A DNA stretch of 64,000 bases from Arthrobacter sp. HY1533 (lineage in GTDB: Bacteria > Actinomycetota > Actinomycetes > Actinomycetales > Micrococcaceae). The first letter of the stretch is position 1; each line of letters starts with the position of its first letter. The position numbers were made by a program, and so were the translations under genes. This document shows positions 38,082 to 46,810 of the stretch, in pieces. The notes under the pieces are model-generated. The model was not told the origin of the DNA and did not search any database. It saw nothing but the letters and a program-made list of their open reading frames with translations. Where the stretch lies: NCBI RefSeq assembly GCF_027568515.1, contig NZ_JANKZF010000008.1, positions 62,001 to 126,000 of the forward strand, given 5' to 3'.

Positions 38082-38630
38082 TCAGGCCCCGGCGCGGCCG
38101 CCCGTGTAGACGCCTTCTGCCAGCTGCTGGACCAGCCAGGGGCTGAAGGCGAAGGGTGCTGCGGAGACCGCTTCCTCGACGTCCACCACATCGGACCAGG
38201 CCCAGTCGCAGGCCTCGTCGGGGTTGGGTACGATCTCGGCATCGCCTGTGTAGACGGCCGTGAACACGGGGCATACTTCGTTTTCCACGATGCCGGAGGC
38301 ATCGGTGGCACGGTACCGGAAGCCCGGAAGTGCCGGCAGGATGTCCGTGACCTGGATGTTCAGCTCCACGGCCGCCCGGCGGATGATGGCGTCCTCGAGG
38401 GATTCACCCGGGGCGGGGTGGCCGCAGAATGAGTTGGTCCACACACCCGGCCAGGTCTGCTTGGACAGTGCGCGGCGGGTCAGCAGGGTGCGGCCCTGGG
38501 CATCGAGCAGGTGGCAAGAGAAGGCCAGGTGCAGGGGGGTTTCCGCCGTGTGCACCAGAGCCTTGTCAGCCGTGCCGATCTCGGTGCCGTCCTCATCCAG
38601 CAACCTGACCAGCTCAATGTCTTGACCCAT
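38082..38630 (-). CDS. idi: Isopentenyl-diphosphate delta-isomerase, type I
   Basis: The 182-residue Nudix-fold enzyme interconverts isopentenyl and dimethylallyl diphosphate in isoprenoid synthesis. The catalytic cysteine is in TNSFCGHP near residue 69 and the glutamate in ENEVCPVF near 118; RRALSKQTWPGVW and GESLEDAIIRRAAVEL are the type I family blocks. It is of normal bacterial length. ATG 38630. It stands alone, between convergent SDR and the 606-residue protein gene. Confidence 0.94.
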   Translation of the reverse strand: MGQDIELVRLLDEDGTEIGTADKALVHTAETPLHLAFSCHLLDAQGRTLLTRRALSKQTWPGVWTNSFCGHPAPGESLEDAIIRRAAVELNIQVTDILPALPGFRYRATDASGIVENEVCPVFTAVYTGDAEIVPNPDEACDWAWSDVVDVEEAVSAAPFAFSPWLVQQLAEGVYTGGRAGA

Positions 38631-38666
38631 GGGGAACCAGCTCCTTCTTGCGCGCGAACGACCAGT

Positions 38667-40487
38667 CTACGGTTTCACCACGTCGTGCGGGACCACCTCA
38701 TGCAGCTCGATGCCGCCCGACTGCAGCTTCCAGTAGTGCAGCCGCAGCGCACCGGCCGTGCCCTGCTCCACGTAGAGCCGCATGCACACGTCCTCGCCAC
38801 GCAGGGTGGGGCCGGCGTGGGCGCCCTCGTTCAGCCGCAGCGGGTGCGGTTCGCGCTTGCGCAGCGGCCCGCGGCGCTCGGCCACGAGGTCCACCACGGC
38901 ACGCAGGGTCTTGCTGCGCTGCTGTTCGGTGAGCCCGACCAGTGAGAGAAGGAACTGCTCGTTGCTGCTGTAGTTGCCCAGCGGATGTGCCGCCTTCTCC
39001 CCGGCCGGAACCACGCGCGCCCAGGCCTGCAGCAGTTCAAAGTTGAACTGTTCGCCGGGGTCCAGGAACAGGCTCTCCGCCGTGGTCTCCGTGCGCGAGC
39101 TGGCCGAGCGGCGCTGTTGGCGCAGCTGGACCAGCGAGGCCTTGGTCCGGGCCAGGTCGTGCTTGAGGGCCATGATCTGGTGCTCGGCCGAATTCAGTGA
39201 GCGGGACAGGCGCGCCGCATCCTTGCGCTCATGCTCCAGCTGGTCCTGGAGCGCCCGCGCCACCTCGTCCGTGGCGCCCTGGCGCTTCTGCGCCGCCACG
39301 AGTTCGGCGATGGTGTGCCTGGCAGCTTCGAGCTGCATTTGCGTGCCCTGCAGTGCGGTGCGGCGTTCGGCAGGGCTGAGCAGCGCCTCGGCTCCGGCCG
39401 GGCTTGCCCCTCCAGGCTCGACGGCGTCGGGCTGGGTTCCGCCGCCGTCGCCGGCCGTGCCCGGCCCGGCCCCGGCAACCGTGGTGCCGGCGGCAAAGAT
39501 GCTCGCGTAGGGGCGGTCCACATCCAGCCATGGAGGCCCGTCGCGAAGGAGGGGCGGGGCAGGGACTGCCGCCTCGTCGTCGTCCACGTCCAGCATGGAC
39601 AGGCGCACCGCACCGTTCTCGTACAGGACCCGGGCCCGCACCACCTCGCCCTCGGTCAGCAGGTCCTGGGCGGAGTCGAGGTCGTTGGAGGAGATGCGCT
39701 CCACGCCGATGGACACCTCGTTGCCGGGCCACAACTCCACCACGGCCTGTGCGGGGCAGACCGACTTGACCCTGGCCAGGGCAACGTCGCCGTGCTTGTA
39801 GACGGTGATGGGGGAGGGGCGTGGCAGCAGCAGTGCCGCGATGTTGAGCACATGGTTGGCGCTGTCCAGGGTCCCTGTGACCAGCTGGCCCTTGCCCACC
39901 AGCCAGTCCAGCGGGATGCCGGGGAGCAGGTCCTCGCTGCGGATGACGGCCCGCTCTCCTCCCGGCACCAGCTCCACCATGGCGCGGTCCTCGGCCGGGA
40001 AGCCCTTGACAATGGCCTCGGAAATCACCGGCATCGGGGCAGTCGGTGGGGTGTGCGCCTCAAAATGCCCGGCGGCCAGCACCTCATTTTCCAGTGCCTC
40101 GTACAGCGCGGCCAGGGCCCTGGCATGGCGGGGGAGGTGGCGGCGTGGAACCCGGCTTTCCCAGCGGTGGCCGTGCGGGTAAACCCGGGCGCCTGTGCCG
40201 TACACGTGCAGGTCCTCGGGCAGCCCCTCCTGCAGCCTGTGGGTCTCGGCGCCGTTGGGCAGGACGAACACCCACGCCTCCGCGCCAAGCCGGTCGGCGA
40301 GCAGCTGCGCATCGATGGGATGCTCGCTGCCGGGGATGTGGGAAACCACCACCACCGTGTGCTCGCGGTCCGGGTCCATCAGGTGCCGGGCCAGTGCAGC
40401 GCCACCCAGGTGGTGGATGGTGCTGTGGTGTTCGGCAGGGGTTTCACCGGCTGCCGGGAGCCTCTTCCTGTTTTTCTGGGCAGGCAT
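38667..40487 (-). CDS. 606-residue multidomain protein: tandem S1-like, coiled coil, RelE-like C-terminus
   Basis: No single known family. Residues about 25-125 form an alpha/beta domain (HTVVVVSHIPGSEHPIDAQLLADRLGAEAWVFVLPNG...VYGTGARVYPHGHRW). Two stretches, about 155-220 and 230-300, resemble S1 RNA-binding folds, each with a strand-rich core ending in GQLVTGTLDSANHVLNI and EGEVVRARVLYENGAVRLSMLDVDDDE. A Pro/Gly linker follows, then a coiled coil (about 375-465, with LQDQLEHERKDAARLSRSLNSAEHQIMALKHDLARTKASL). The last 120 or so residues end in LYVEQGTAGALRLHYWKLQSGGIELHEVVPHD, which looks like a RelE/ParE-type toxin barrel. It is soluble. ATG 40487 with a GGAAGGAG site. It follows the Cache gene on the same strand after 79 bp. 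A role in RNA handling is inferred from domains only. Confidence 0.65.
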   Translation of the reverse strand: MPAQKNRKRLPAAGETPAEHHSTIHHLGGAALARHLMDPDREHTVVVVSHIPGSEHPIDAQLLADRLGAEAWVFVLPNGAETHRLQEGLPEDLHVYGTGARVYPHGHRWESRVPRRHLPRHARALAALYEALENEVLAAGHFEAHTPPTAPMPVISEAIVKGFPAEDRAMVELVPGGERAVIRSEDLLPGIPLDWLVGKGQLVTGTLDSANHVLNIAALLLPRPSPITVYKHGDVALARVKSVCPAQAVVELWPGNEVSIGVERISSNDLDSAQDLLTEGEVVRARVLYENGAVRLSMLDVDDDEAAVPAPPLLRDGPPWLDVDRPYASIFAAGTTVAGAGPGTAGDGGGTQPDAVEPGGASPAGAEALLSPAERRTALQGTQMQLEAARHTIAELVAAQKRQGATDEVARALQDQLEHERKDAARLSRSLNSAEHQIMALKHDLARTKASLVQLRQQRRSASSRTETTAESLFLDPGEQFNFELLQAWARVVPAGEKAAHPLGNYSSNEQFLLSLVGLTEQQRSKTLRAVVDLVAERRGPLRKREPHPLRLNEGAHAGPTLRGEDVCMRLYVEQGTAGALRLHYWKLQSGGIELHEVVPHDVVKP

Positions 40488-40566
40488 GGTGACTCCTTCC
40501 CATCGGCTGTGATGGCTCGTGTTAGTGACTCACCTTACATCGGCCCATGGCCGCGAGCAGTGCACG

Positions 40567-41256
40567 TTACGCCGTTGCAGAGTAGATGGAGAACTGCCGG
40601 CCCACGGGGAACTCGGCGGCCCCCTGGGCCAGTGTTGCCACGTCGCCGGCATCCACTTCCGCACTGGCGCTGACAACGCTCCGGCCGCCGGCATTGACCA
40701 GCACGGCATACGGGCCTATCTGGCGCAGGATCCCCAGGGCTGCCCTTTCCATCGCTTGGGCCGTGACGTCCAGGCCCACCACGCCGGCCGGCTCGCCATC
40801 CCTGAAAATGGGGTGGGTGAAGGTGAGGACGTATTCGTCGGTGCACAGCAGGTCGATGTAGGGGCCTGTGACGTGGGGCTGGCCGGTCGCCATGGGGACC
40901 TTGAACCATTCGGCCTTCACGTAGCGGCTCGTTGACTGCGGGCTGAAGTTGGCCAGGGCGTCAACGCGCTCCATGTCAGCCCCCTGCCACCAGGCGATGT
41001 AGCTGCGTTCCTCGCCGAGCAGGCCCGCGGCGGCCACGAACCCGGCGCCGGCCAGGAGGGAGTTTTCTTCGCTCATGAACCCGGCCACCGCGGGCCGGAT
41101 GAACTTGTCGATCCCGGTGCCGGTGACCTTGCCCGTGGTGCCCAGCCAGCTGCTGGTGGCTTCCGCCCAGGCGGCGAGCTTGTCTTCCAGCCCTCCGATC
41201 AGGGCGTTGAGCTGCCCAACCCCTGTGGCCGCGTGTGCGGCGTCGTTGCCGTTCAT
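40567..41256 (-). CDS. Soluble Cache-domain protein
   Basis: The 229-residue protein has a Cache/PDC-like sensor fold in its second half: YIAWWQGADMERVDALANFSPQS, KVPMATGQPHVTGPYIDLLCTDEYVLTFTHPIFRDGEPAGVVGLDVTAQAME. Cache domains normally sit outside the membrane in receptors, but here no signal peptide, membrane helix or output domain is present. ATG 41256 (AAGGGA upstream) gives the start. The gene lies 22 bp after a GntR/FCD gene on the same strand and is divergent from a Pot-type ABC importer, so it may be a cytosolic ligand sensor or a co-regulator of that transporter. Confidence 0.75.
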   Translation of the reverse strand: MNGNDAAHAATGVGQLNALIGGLEDKLAAWAEATSSWLGTTGKVTGTGIDKFIRPAVAGFMSEENSLLAGAGFVAAAGLLGEERSYIAWWQGADMERVDALANFSPQSTSRYVKAEWFKVPMATGQPHVTGPYIDLLCTDEYVLTFTHPIFRDGEPAGVVGLDVTAQAMERAALGILRQIGPYAVLVNAGGRSVVSASAEVDAGDVATLAQGAAEFPVGRQFSIYSATA

Positions 41257-41278
41257 GGTGTCCCTTGCTTGGTGGTGG

Positions 41279-42037
41279 CTAGCGCTGGCTGCGGGAGTGC
41301 TCGGCCAGCAGCCAGCTGGTGGTGGAGGTGATGAGCTCGCGGGTCCGCTCCTCGGCGGTGCTGGAATCATGGTTGCCAATGGCTGCGGAGATGGCCCCGC
41401 TCAACTCCGCGGTGCTCTCGCAGAAATCGGCGTCCTCGAAGGGCAGCAGCGTCAGGGTGCCCAGGTCCGCCTGCAGGTGCAGCAGCTCGCGCGCCAGCCT
41501 GGCCGAGCGGGCCACCGAGGCAATTTCCAGCAGGAATTCGGCGGCGCACAGGCGCCAGGCAAAAGGCGTGGCCGTTTCGCCGTCCGCGGTCCCGGGGCGG
41601 ATGTAGGCCTCAAGGGCCTCCACATCCCCCGGGCCGGAGCGTCTGGCGGCCACCCCTGCGCAGGTCACGGCAATGGCCTGCAGGTGCAGGCCCAGGTCCG
41701 AGATTTGAAGCCTGGTCAGGCCCTGCAGCTTTTCCCGGGCGATGGATGCCGAGGGGAAGGAGTTCTCCGTGACAAAGCTGCCGCCGCTGCGTCCGCGCAC
41801 CGTGCGGATCAGGCCCTGGCCGCGCAGTTGCGAGAGCGCCTCGCGTGCGGTGACCGCGGAGACGCCCAGGGCGGCGGACAGTTCCACCTCATTGGGCAGC
41901 CGCTGCCCGCTGGGCAGCAGCCCGGATTCCACGGCCAGCTCAATGCGCCGGCACACCTCGTCGACCAGTCCGCCGGACTTGATGGGCGTGAAGACGGCGG
42001 CCAGGCTGCGGGAGGCGCCAAGCGGGGACAGGGACAC
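41279..42037 (-). CDS. FadR-type GntR regulator of the Pot-like importer
   Basis: The 252-residue protein has a GntR winged helix (residues about 25-95: GLVDEVCRRIELAVESGLLPSGQRLPNEVELSAALGVSAVTAREALSQLRGQGLIRTVRGRSGGSFV) followed by an FCD-like helical domain. GTG 42037 is the only in-frame start in a clear region; an upstream ATG at 42092 is out of frame. It is divergent from potA, and its 3' end is 22 bp from the Cache gene. Polyamine or a related amine/acid is the likely effector. Confidence 0.85.
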   Translation of the reverse strand: MSLSPLGASRSLAAVFTPIKSGGLVDEVCRRIELAVESGLLPSGQRLPNEVELSAALGVSAVTAREALSQLRGQGLIRTVRGRSGGSFVTENSFPSASIAREKLQGLTRLQISDLGLHLQAIAVTCAGVAARRSGPGDVEALEAYIRPGTADGETATPFAWRLCAAEFLLEIASVARSARLARELLHLQADLGTLTLLPFEDADFCESTAELSGAISAAIGNHDSSTAEERTRELITSTTSWLLAEHSRSQR

Positions 42038-42221
42038 GGGAACCAGCTTCTTGCGGTCGAAAAGGGCGGGGGTTGTTACGGGATTTCTTCATGGTACCGG
42101 CGATTTTTTCCGGGGGCTATACATAAAACATCTTAAGTAATAGTATTTAGCCTCATCAGCCAATGTGGCCCGCATCACACCGCGGGCTGCGGCCAAGACC
42201 AGTAGCAGAAAGGCGTGCACC
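42038..42221. promoter_or_regulatory. Divergent promoter region between GntR and Pot genes
   Basis: This 184-bp gap is AT-rich between 42119 and 42152. It includes CTTAAG inside ACATCTTAAGTAATAG near 42127 and ATAGTATTTAG near 42138, the only AT-rich run in the area, so the GntR operator is probably here. I could not fix a clean palindrome. Confidence 0.35.
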
Positions 42222-43316
42222 ATGAGCGCTAGCACCTCCCCAGCCGCAGGCTCCACTGCGGGTGACGCGGGCCAGGCGGTCCCCGCCATCCGGCTGCGCA
42301 ACCTCACCAAGTCCTTTGGGGCCAAGGGATTCAATGAGACCAAGGCCGTGGACGGCGTGGACCTGGACATCCGCCAGGGCGAGTTCTTCTCCATGCTGGG
42401 CCCCTCCGGCTCCGGCAAGACCACCGTGCTGCGCCTCATCGCCGGCTTCGAGCTGCCCACCTCGGGCACCATCGAGCTGGAGGGCCACGACGTCAGCGGC
42501 AAGGCCCCGTTCCAGCGCGACGTCAACACCGTCTTCCAGGACTATGCGCTCTTCCCGCACATGTCACTCGTGGACAACGTGGCCTACGGGCTGCGGGTGC
42601 GCGGCATGGGCAAGGCCGAGCGCCGTGAACGTGCCGTGGAGGCGCTGGAACGGGTGCAGCTGGGCAAGTTCATGGCCCGCCGCCCCGCCCAGCTTTCCGG
42701 CGGCCAGCGCCAGCGCGTGGCACTTGCCCGGGCACTCGTGGTGGAACCCAAGGTGCTGCTGCTCGATGAACCCCTGGGCGCCCTGGACCTCAAGCTCCGC
42801 CAGCAGATGCAGATCGAGCTCAAGGAACTGCAGCGCTCGCTGGGCATCACCTTCATCTTCGTCACGCACGACCAGGAGGAAGCCCTCACCATGAGCGACC
42901 GCATCGGCGTGTTCAACAATGGAAAGCTGGCCCAGATCGGGACGGCCCACGAGATCTACCAGCGGCCCACAGGGGCGTTTGTGGCCAACTTTGTTGGCAC
43001 CTCGAACCTCTTCGGCCAGGACGTGGCCACCCGGCTGTACAACCGCGGCAGCCAGTTTGTGCTCCGGCCCGAGCGGCTCACGGTGCACTGGGAAGGCCAG
43101 GGTGCCACGCACGACGGCGCCACCTCCCTGCGCGGCGCCGTCACCTCACTCGTCTACGTGGGCCATGCGACGCAGGTGAGGGTGGCGCTCGAGGACGGCC
43201 CCGCCGTCGTGGTTCTCGTGGACAACGACCTGCCCGAAGGGGACGCCCTGGTGGGGCGCAATGTGGCGGTCAGCTGGGCCGACCACGACGCCGTCTGGCT
43301 CCCCGACGCGGCCTAA
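42222..43316 (+). CDS. potA: Pot-type ABC importer ATPase
   Basis: The 364-residue ATPase of the spermidine/putrescine group has Walker A GPSGSGKTTVLRLIAGFE near residue 65, Q-loop FQDYALFPHMSL, signature LSGGQRQRVALARALVVEPKVLLLDEP near 165 and a C-terminal TOBE domain with RPERLTVHW near 285. It energises uptake through the two permeases encoded downstream. ATG 42222 with AAAGG upstream. The neighbouring receptor, permeases B and C, and a divergent GntR identify the locus. Confidence 0.92.
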   Translation: MSASTSPAAGSTAGDAGQAVPAIRLRNLTKSFGAKGFNETKAVDGVDLDIRQGEFFSMLGPSGSGKTTVLRLIAGFELPTSGTIELEGHDVSGKAPFQRDVNTVFQDYALFPHMSLVDNVAYGLRVRGMGKAERRERAVEALERVQLGKFMARRPAQLSGGQRQRVALARALVVEPKVLLLDEPLGALDLKLRQQMQIELKELQRSLGITFIFVTHDQEEALTMSDRIGVFNNGKLAQIGTAHEIYQRPTGAFVANFVGTSNLFGQDVATRLYNRGSQFVLRPERLTVHWEGQGATHDGATSLRGAVTSLVYVGHATQVRVALEDGPAVVVLVDNDLPEGDALVGRNVAVSWADHDAVWLPDAA

Positions 43317-43368
43317 GGCCCGCATCAACTTCCGATTTCATCACTCAAGAGACACAAAGGATACGACC

Positions 43369-44544
43369 ATGGCAACGAAAAACGCACTGAAGGTCATCGG
43401 CACCCTGGCTGTTGCAGCATTGGCGCTGGCAGCCTGCGGGACCTCATCCGGCGGCGGCGAACCCACCACGGCCAAGGAGTCAATCGGCGCGGGGGAGGGG
43501 CAGGTTTCCATCCTGGCCTGGCCCGGCTACGTGGAGGACGGCAGCAACGACCCCAAGGTGGACTGGGTCTCCAAGTTCACCGCCGACACCGGCTGCAAGG
43601 TCAACTTCAAGCCCTTCGGCACCTCGGATGAGGCCGTCACGCTCATGCGCACCGGCCAGTACGACGTCATCTCCGCCTCGGGCGACGCTTCCCTGCGCCT
43701 CGTGGCCGGCGGCGACGTGCAGCCCGTGAACACCTCCCTGCTGAAGAACTACCCGGATGTGTACCCGTTCCTGAAGGACAAGGCGTGGAACACGGTGGAC
43801 GGCAAGAACTACGGCATGCCGCACGGCTGGGGCGCCAACCTGCTCATGTACCGCACCGACCTGGTCAGCCCCGCACCCACGTCCTGGAGCTCCGTGTTCG
43901 ACGGCGCCTCCGCACACACCGGCAAGGTCACCGCCTACGATTCACCCATCTACATTGCCGATGCGGCCCTGTACCTGATGAAGCACAAGCCAGAACTGAA
44001 GATCACCAACCCGTACTCCCTGGACGCCGACCAGCTCGCCGCCGCCGTGCAGCTGCTCAAGGACCAGCGCACCCACGTGGGCGAGTACTGGAACGACGTG
44101 GTGAAGGAAGTGCAGTCCTTCGCCTCCGGCACCTCGGTCATCGGCACCACCTGGCAGGTGGGCGCCAACATTGCCAAGGCCGACGGCGCCAAGGTGGAGA
44201 CCCTGCTGCCGGAGGAAGGCGCAACGGGCTGGTCTGACACCTGGATGATCGGTTCCAAGACCAAGAACCCCAACTGCTCCTACATGTGGCTGGACTACAT
44301 TGCCAGCCCCGAGGCCAACGCACAGGTGGCCGAGTACTTCGGTGAATCCCCGGCCAACCCCAAGGCTTGCGATCTGACCGTGGACAAGGAGCACTGCACC
44401 ACCTACCACTCCGGTGACGCCTCCTACGCGGAGCAGATCTGGTACTGGACCACCCCCGTGGCCAAGTGCCTGGACGGACGCACCGACGCCAAGTGCACCG
44501 ACTACTCCGAGTGGACCAAGGCCTGGACCGAAATCAAGGGCTAG
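43369..44544 (+). CDS. potD: Pot-type substrate-binding lipoprotein
   Basis: The 391-residue secreted binding protein has a signal peptide ending in LALAACG, with the lipid-modified Cys at residue 23. The mature protein shows the PotD pattern ILAWPGYVEDG near 50, a TGCKVNFKPFGTSDEAV segment and an MPHGWGANLLMYRTDL block near 165 characteristic of polyamine/putrescine receptors. It delivers ligand to the PotBC channel. Gene order A-D-B-C differs from the usual A-B-C-D. The exact polyamine is not readable. Confidence 0.9.
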   Translation: MATKNALKVIGTLAVAALALAACGTSSGGGEPTTAKESIGAGEGQVSILAWPGYVEDGSNDPKVDWVSKFTADTGCKVNFKPFGTSDEAVTLMRTGQYDVISASGDASLRLVAGGDVQPVNTSLLKNYPDVYPFLKDKAWNTVDGKNYGMPHGWGANLLMYRTDLVSPAPTSWSSVFDGASAHTGKVTAYDSPIYIADAALYLMKHKPELKITNPYSLDADQLAAAVQLLKDQRTHVGEYWNDVVKEVQSFASGTSVIGTTWQVGANIAKADGAKVETLLPEEGATGWSDTWMIGSKTKNPNCSYMWLDYIASPEANAQVAEYFGESPANPKACDLTVDKEHCTTYHSGDASYAEQIWYWTTPVAKCLDGRTDAKCTDYSEWTKAWTEIKG

Positions 44545-44628
44545 CCAAGCCCACCCACAACCCGGGGCGTGCGGCGGACCCTCCCACTCCGCCGCACGCA
44601 CCACCTACAAACCAAAGGCAATGAGGAC

Positions 44629-45567
44629 ATGGCACTACAGATGCAGCCCGGCACCAGGCCGGACCCGGGCGATGCTCCGGGCCAGGCAGCGGTACCCCGG
44701 GCACGGAAGAACTCGTTTTCGGCCCTGCTGAGCCGGCGGCCCGGCCTCCGCCTGGCGGGCCTGCTCACCGCACCGGCCGGCTGGCTCATCCTGGTCTATG
44801 TGGCTGCGCTCGCAGCCCTGCTCATCACAGCACTGTGGACGGTTGACACGTTCACGGGCAAGGTCTCCACCACCTGGAGTTTTGAGAACATCATCCAGGT
44901 CCTGACCGACCCCGTGTACCAAGTCATCACCCTGCGCACCATCTGGATTGCCCTGGCCGTCACTGTCATCGACATGGTGGTTGCCATCCCCATCGCCTTC
45001 TTCATCGCCAAGGTGGCCACGGCGAAGTGGCAGAAGATCCTTGTGGTTGCCGTGCTCATGCCGCTGTGGGCCAGCTACCTGGTGAAGGCCTACGCCTGGC
45101 GCAATGTGCTGGCCGAAGGCGGCCTGCTCGAATGGCTCGGTGCCCCCATCGGCGCCTCAAGCCCCGGCTACTCCGAGACGGCAGTGATCTTGACCCTGGC
45201 CTACATTTGGTTGCCGTACATGATCCTGCCCATCCATGCAGGCTTTGAAAAGGTTCCCGATTCGCTGCTTGAGGCCTCCTCCGACCTGGGTGCCAAGCCG
45301 CTGAAGACCATGCGCCTGGTCATGCTGCCCATCCTGGTCCCGTCCATCATCGCCGGCACCATCTTCACCTTCTCCCTGTCCCTGGGTGACTACATCACGG
45401 CCCAGATTGTGGGCGGCAAGACCCAGATGCTCGGCACCGTGGTATACGCCAACGTGGGTGCGGCCAACAACCTGCCGTTCGCCTCGGCGGTGTCCCTGAT
45501 CCCGATCGTGATCATCATGATCTACCTCTTCGTGGTCCGCCGCACGGGCGCACTGAACAATCTGTAG
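44629..45567 (+). CDS. potB: Pot-type ABC permease, PotB
   Basis: The 312-residue inner-membrane protein has about six helices and the conserved EAA loop (EASSDLGAKPLKTMRLVMLPILVPSII near residue 220) that contacts the ATPase. ATG 44629 is preceded by GAGGA. It carries a 40-residue cytosolic N-terminus before the first helix. It is the first of the permease pair and is followed 9 bp later by PotC. Confidence 0.9.
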   Translation: MALQMQPGTRPDPGDAPGQAAVPRARKNSFSALLSRRPGLRLAGLLTAPAGWLILVYVAALAALLITALWTVDTFTGKVSTTWSFENIIQVLTDPVYQVITLRTIWIALAVTVIDMVVAIPIAFFIAKVATAKWQKILVVAVLMPLWASYLVKAYAWRNVLAEGGLLEWLGAPIGASSPGYSETAVILTLAYIWLPYMILPIHAGFEKVPDSLLEASSDLGAKPLKTMRLVMLPILVPSIIAGTIFTFSLSLGDYITAQIVGGKTQMLGTVVYANVGAANNLPFASAVSLIPIVIIMIYLFVVRRTGALNNL

Positions 45568-45576
45568 GAGCGAGCC

Positions 45577-46410
45577 ATGAGACTTTCAAAAAGTGCCAAG
45601 GGCATCCTGGGCGTCATCACCGGGCTGGTCCTGCTGTTCATCTACGTCCCGCTGCTGCTGGTGGTGGTCAACTCCTTCAACGCGGACCGCACCTTCGGCT
45701 GGCCGCCCAAGGGCTTCACCCTTGAATGGTGGGGCCGGGCCTTCGAATCCGTTGGCGTTCGTGAAGCCCTGGTCACCTCCCTGTGGGTGGCGGTGGTTTC
45801 AACCATCATTTCCCTGGTGCTCGGGACGCTGCTCTCGCTGGCGCTCCAGAGGTACAAGTTCTTTGGCCGCGACGTCATCAACCTGCTGGTCATCCTGCCC
45901 ATCGCCCTGCCCGGCATCGTCACAGGCATCGCGCTGAACAACATGTTCACCACCATCCTGGGCGTGCCGCTGAGCATGTGGACGGTGGTCATTGCGCACG
46001 CGACCTTCTGCATGGTGACGGTGTTCAACAACGTCATTGCCCGGCTGCGGCGGACGAACGAACGGCTCGAGGAGGCCTCCGCCGACCTGGGCGCCGGCGT
46101 GTTCACCACCTTCTGGCTGGTCACCTTCCCGCAGCTGCGCTCGGCGCTGCTGGCCGGCGGGCTGCTGGCCTTCGCCCTGAGTTTTGACGAAATCATTGTC
46201 ACCACCTTCACCATTGGCGCCGGCGACACCACGCTGCCCATCTGGATCCTGCAAAACCTGTTCCGCCCCAACCAGGCTCCCGTGGTCAACGTGGTGGCCG
46301 TGGTGCTGATCATCATCTCGATTGTCCCCATCTGGCTGGCCCAGAAGCTGTCCGCCGACTCCGTGGGCGTGGGGGCACCCAAGCCCGCCAAGGCCAAGGT
46401 GGCCGCGTAG
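45577..46410 (+). CDS. potC: Pot-type ABC permease, PotC
   Basis: The 277-residue permease has six expected helices, EASADLGAGVFTTFWLVTFPQLRSALLAG as its EAA loop near residue 167, and SFDEIIVTTFTIGAGDTTLPIWI typical of PotC. TAGGAG precedes ATG 45577. It completes the four-gene importer. Confidence 0.9.
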   Translation: MRLSKSAKGILGVITGLVLLFIYVPLLLVVVNSFNADRTFGWPPKGFTLEWWGRAFESVGVREALVTSLWVAVVSTIISLVLGTLLSLALQRYKFFGRDVINLLVILPIALPGIVTGIALNNMFTTILGVPLSMWTVVIAHATFCMVTVFNNVIARLRRTNERLEEASADLGAGVFTTFWLVTFPQLRSALLAGGLLAFALSFDEIIVTTFTIGAGDTTLPIWILQNLFRPNQAPVVNVVAVVLIIISIVPIWLAQKLSADSVGVGAPKPAKAKVAA

Positions 46411-46810
46411 GGCGTGGAGGGCCGGCACCCGGAACACCCCCGTCAAGCGCATAACTTTTGCGTTACGGTTTCGCTGGCCAAACGGACGACGCCGCACGGA
46501 GAACCTTGATTTTCCGGTGTTTTCACGGCGGGAAATTGCCAAGATGCCGTCCGTTTGGCCAGTTGCCCACGGCCGCCGGGCCGGGGGTGCTTGCATCGAA
46601 TGCGGGCAGGAGTACATTGACTGGAAGTGGTGTGAGGTGGATTACATTCCCTCTCCGCCAAGGGAATCAACAGCCCCCGCACACAGCCCGCCACCATCCA
46701 CGGCAGGCGCAGCGGACCAGTGTTAAGGACGTTTGAATGCTCCTGCAAGATCCATCGCAGCGGTTTGCGAGCCGCGGCATCTCCGGCGTGGCAGCCCCCA
46801 AGCCGGCCGC
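46411..46810. promoter_or_regulatory. 400-bp noncoding region before the peptide importer
   Basis: No gene is apparent here. It contains a 15-base perfect inverted repeat, CTGGCCAAACGGACG (46474-46488) and its inverse (46548-46562), enclosing an imperfect inner pair. A TTGACT (46618-46623) with a TACATT (46643-46648) at 19 bp could be a weak promoter for dppB. The inverted repeat may end the pot operon or be a dispersed element. Confidence 0.55.
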
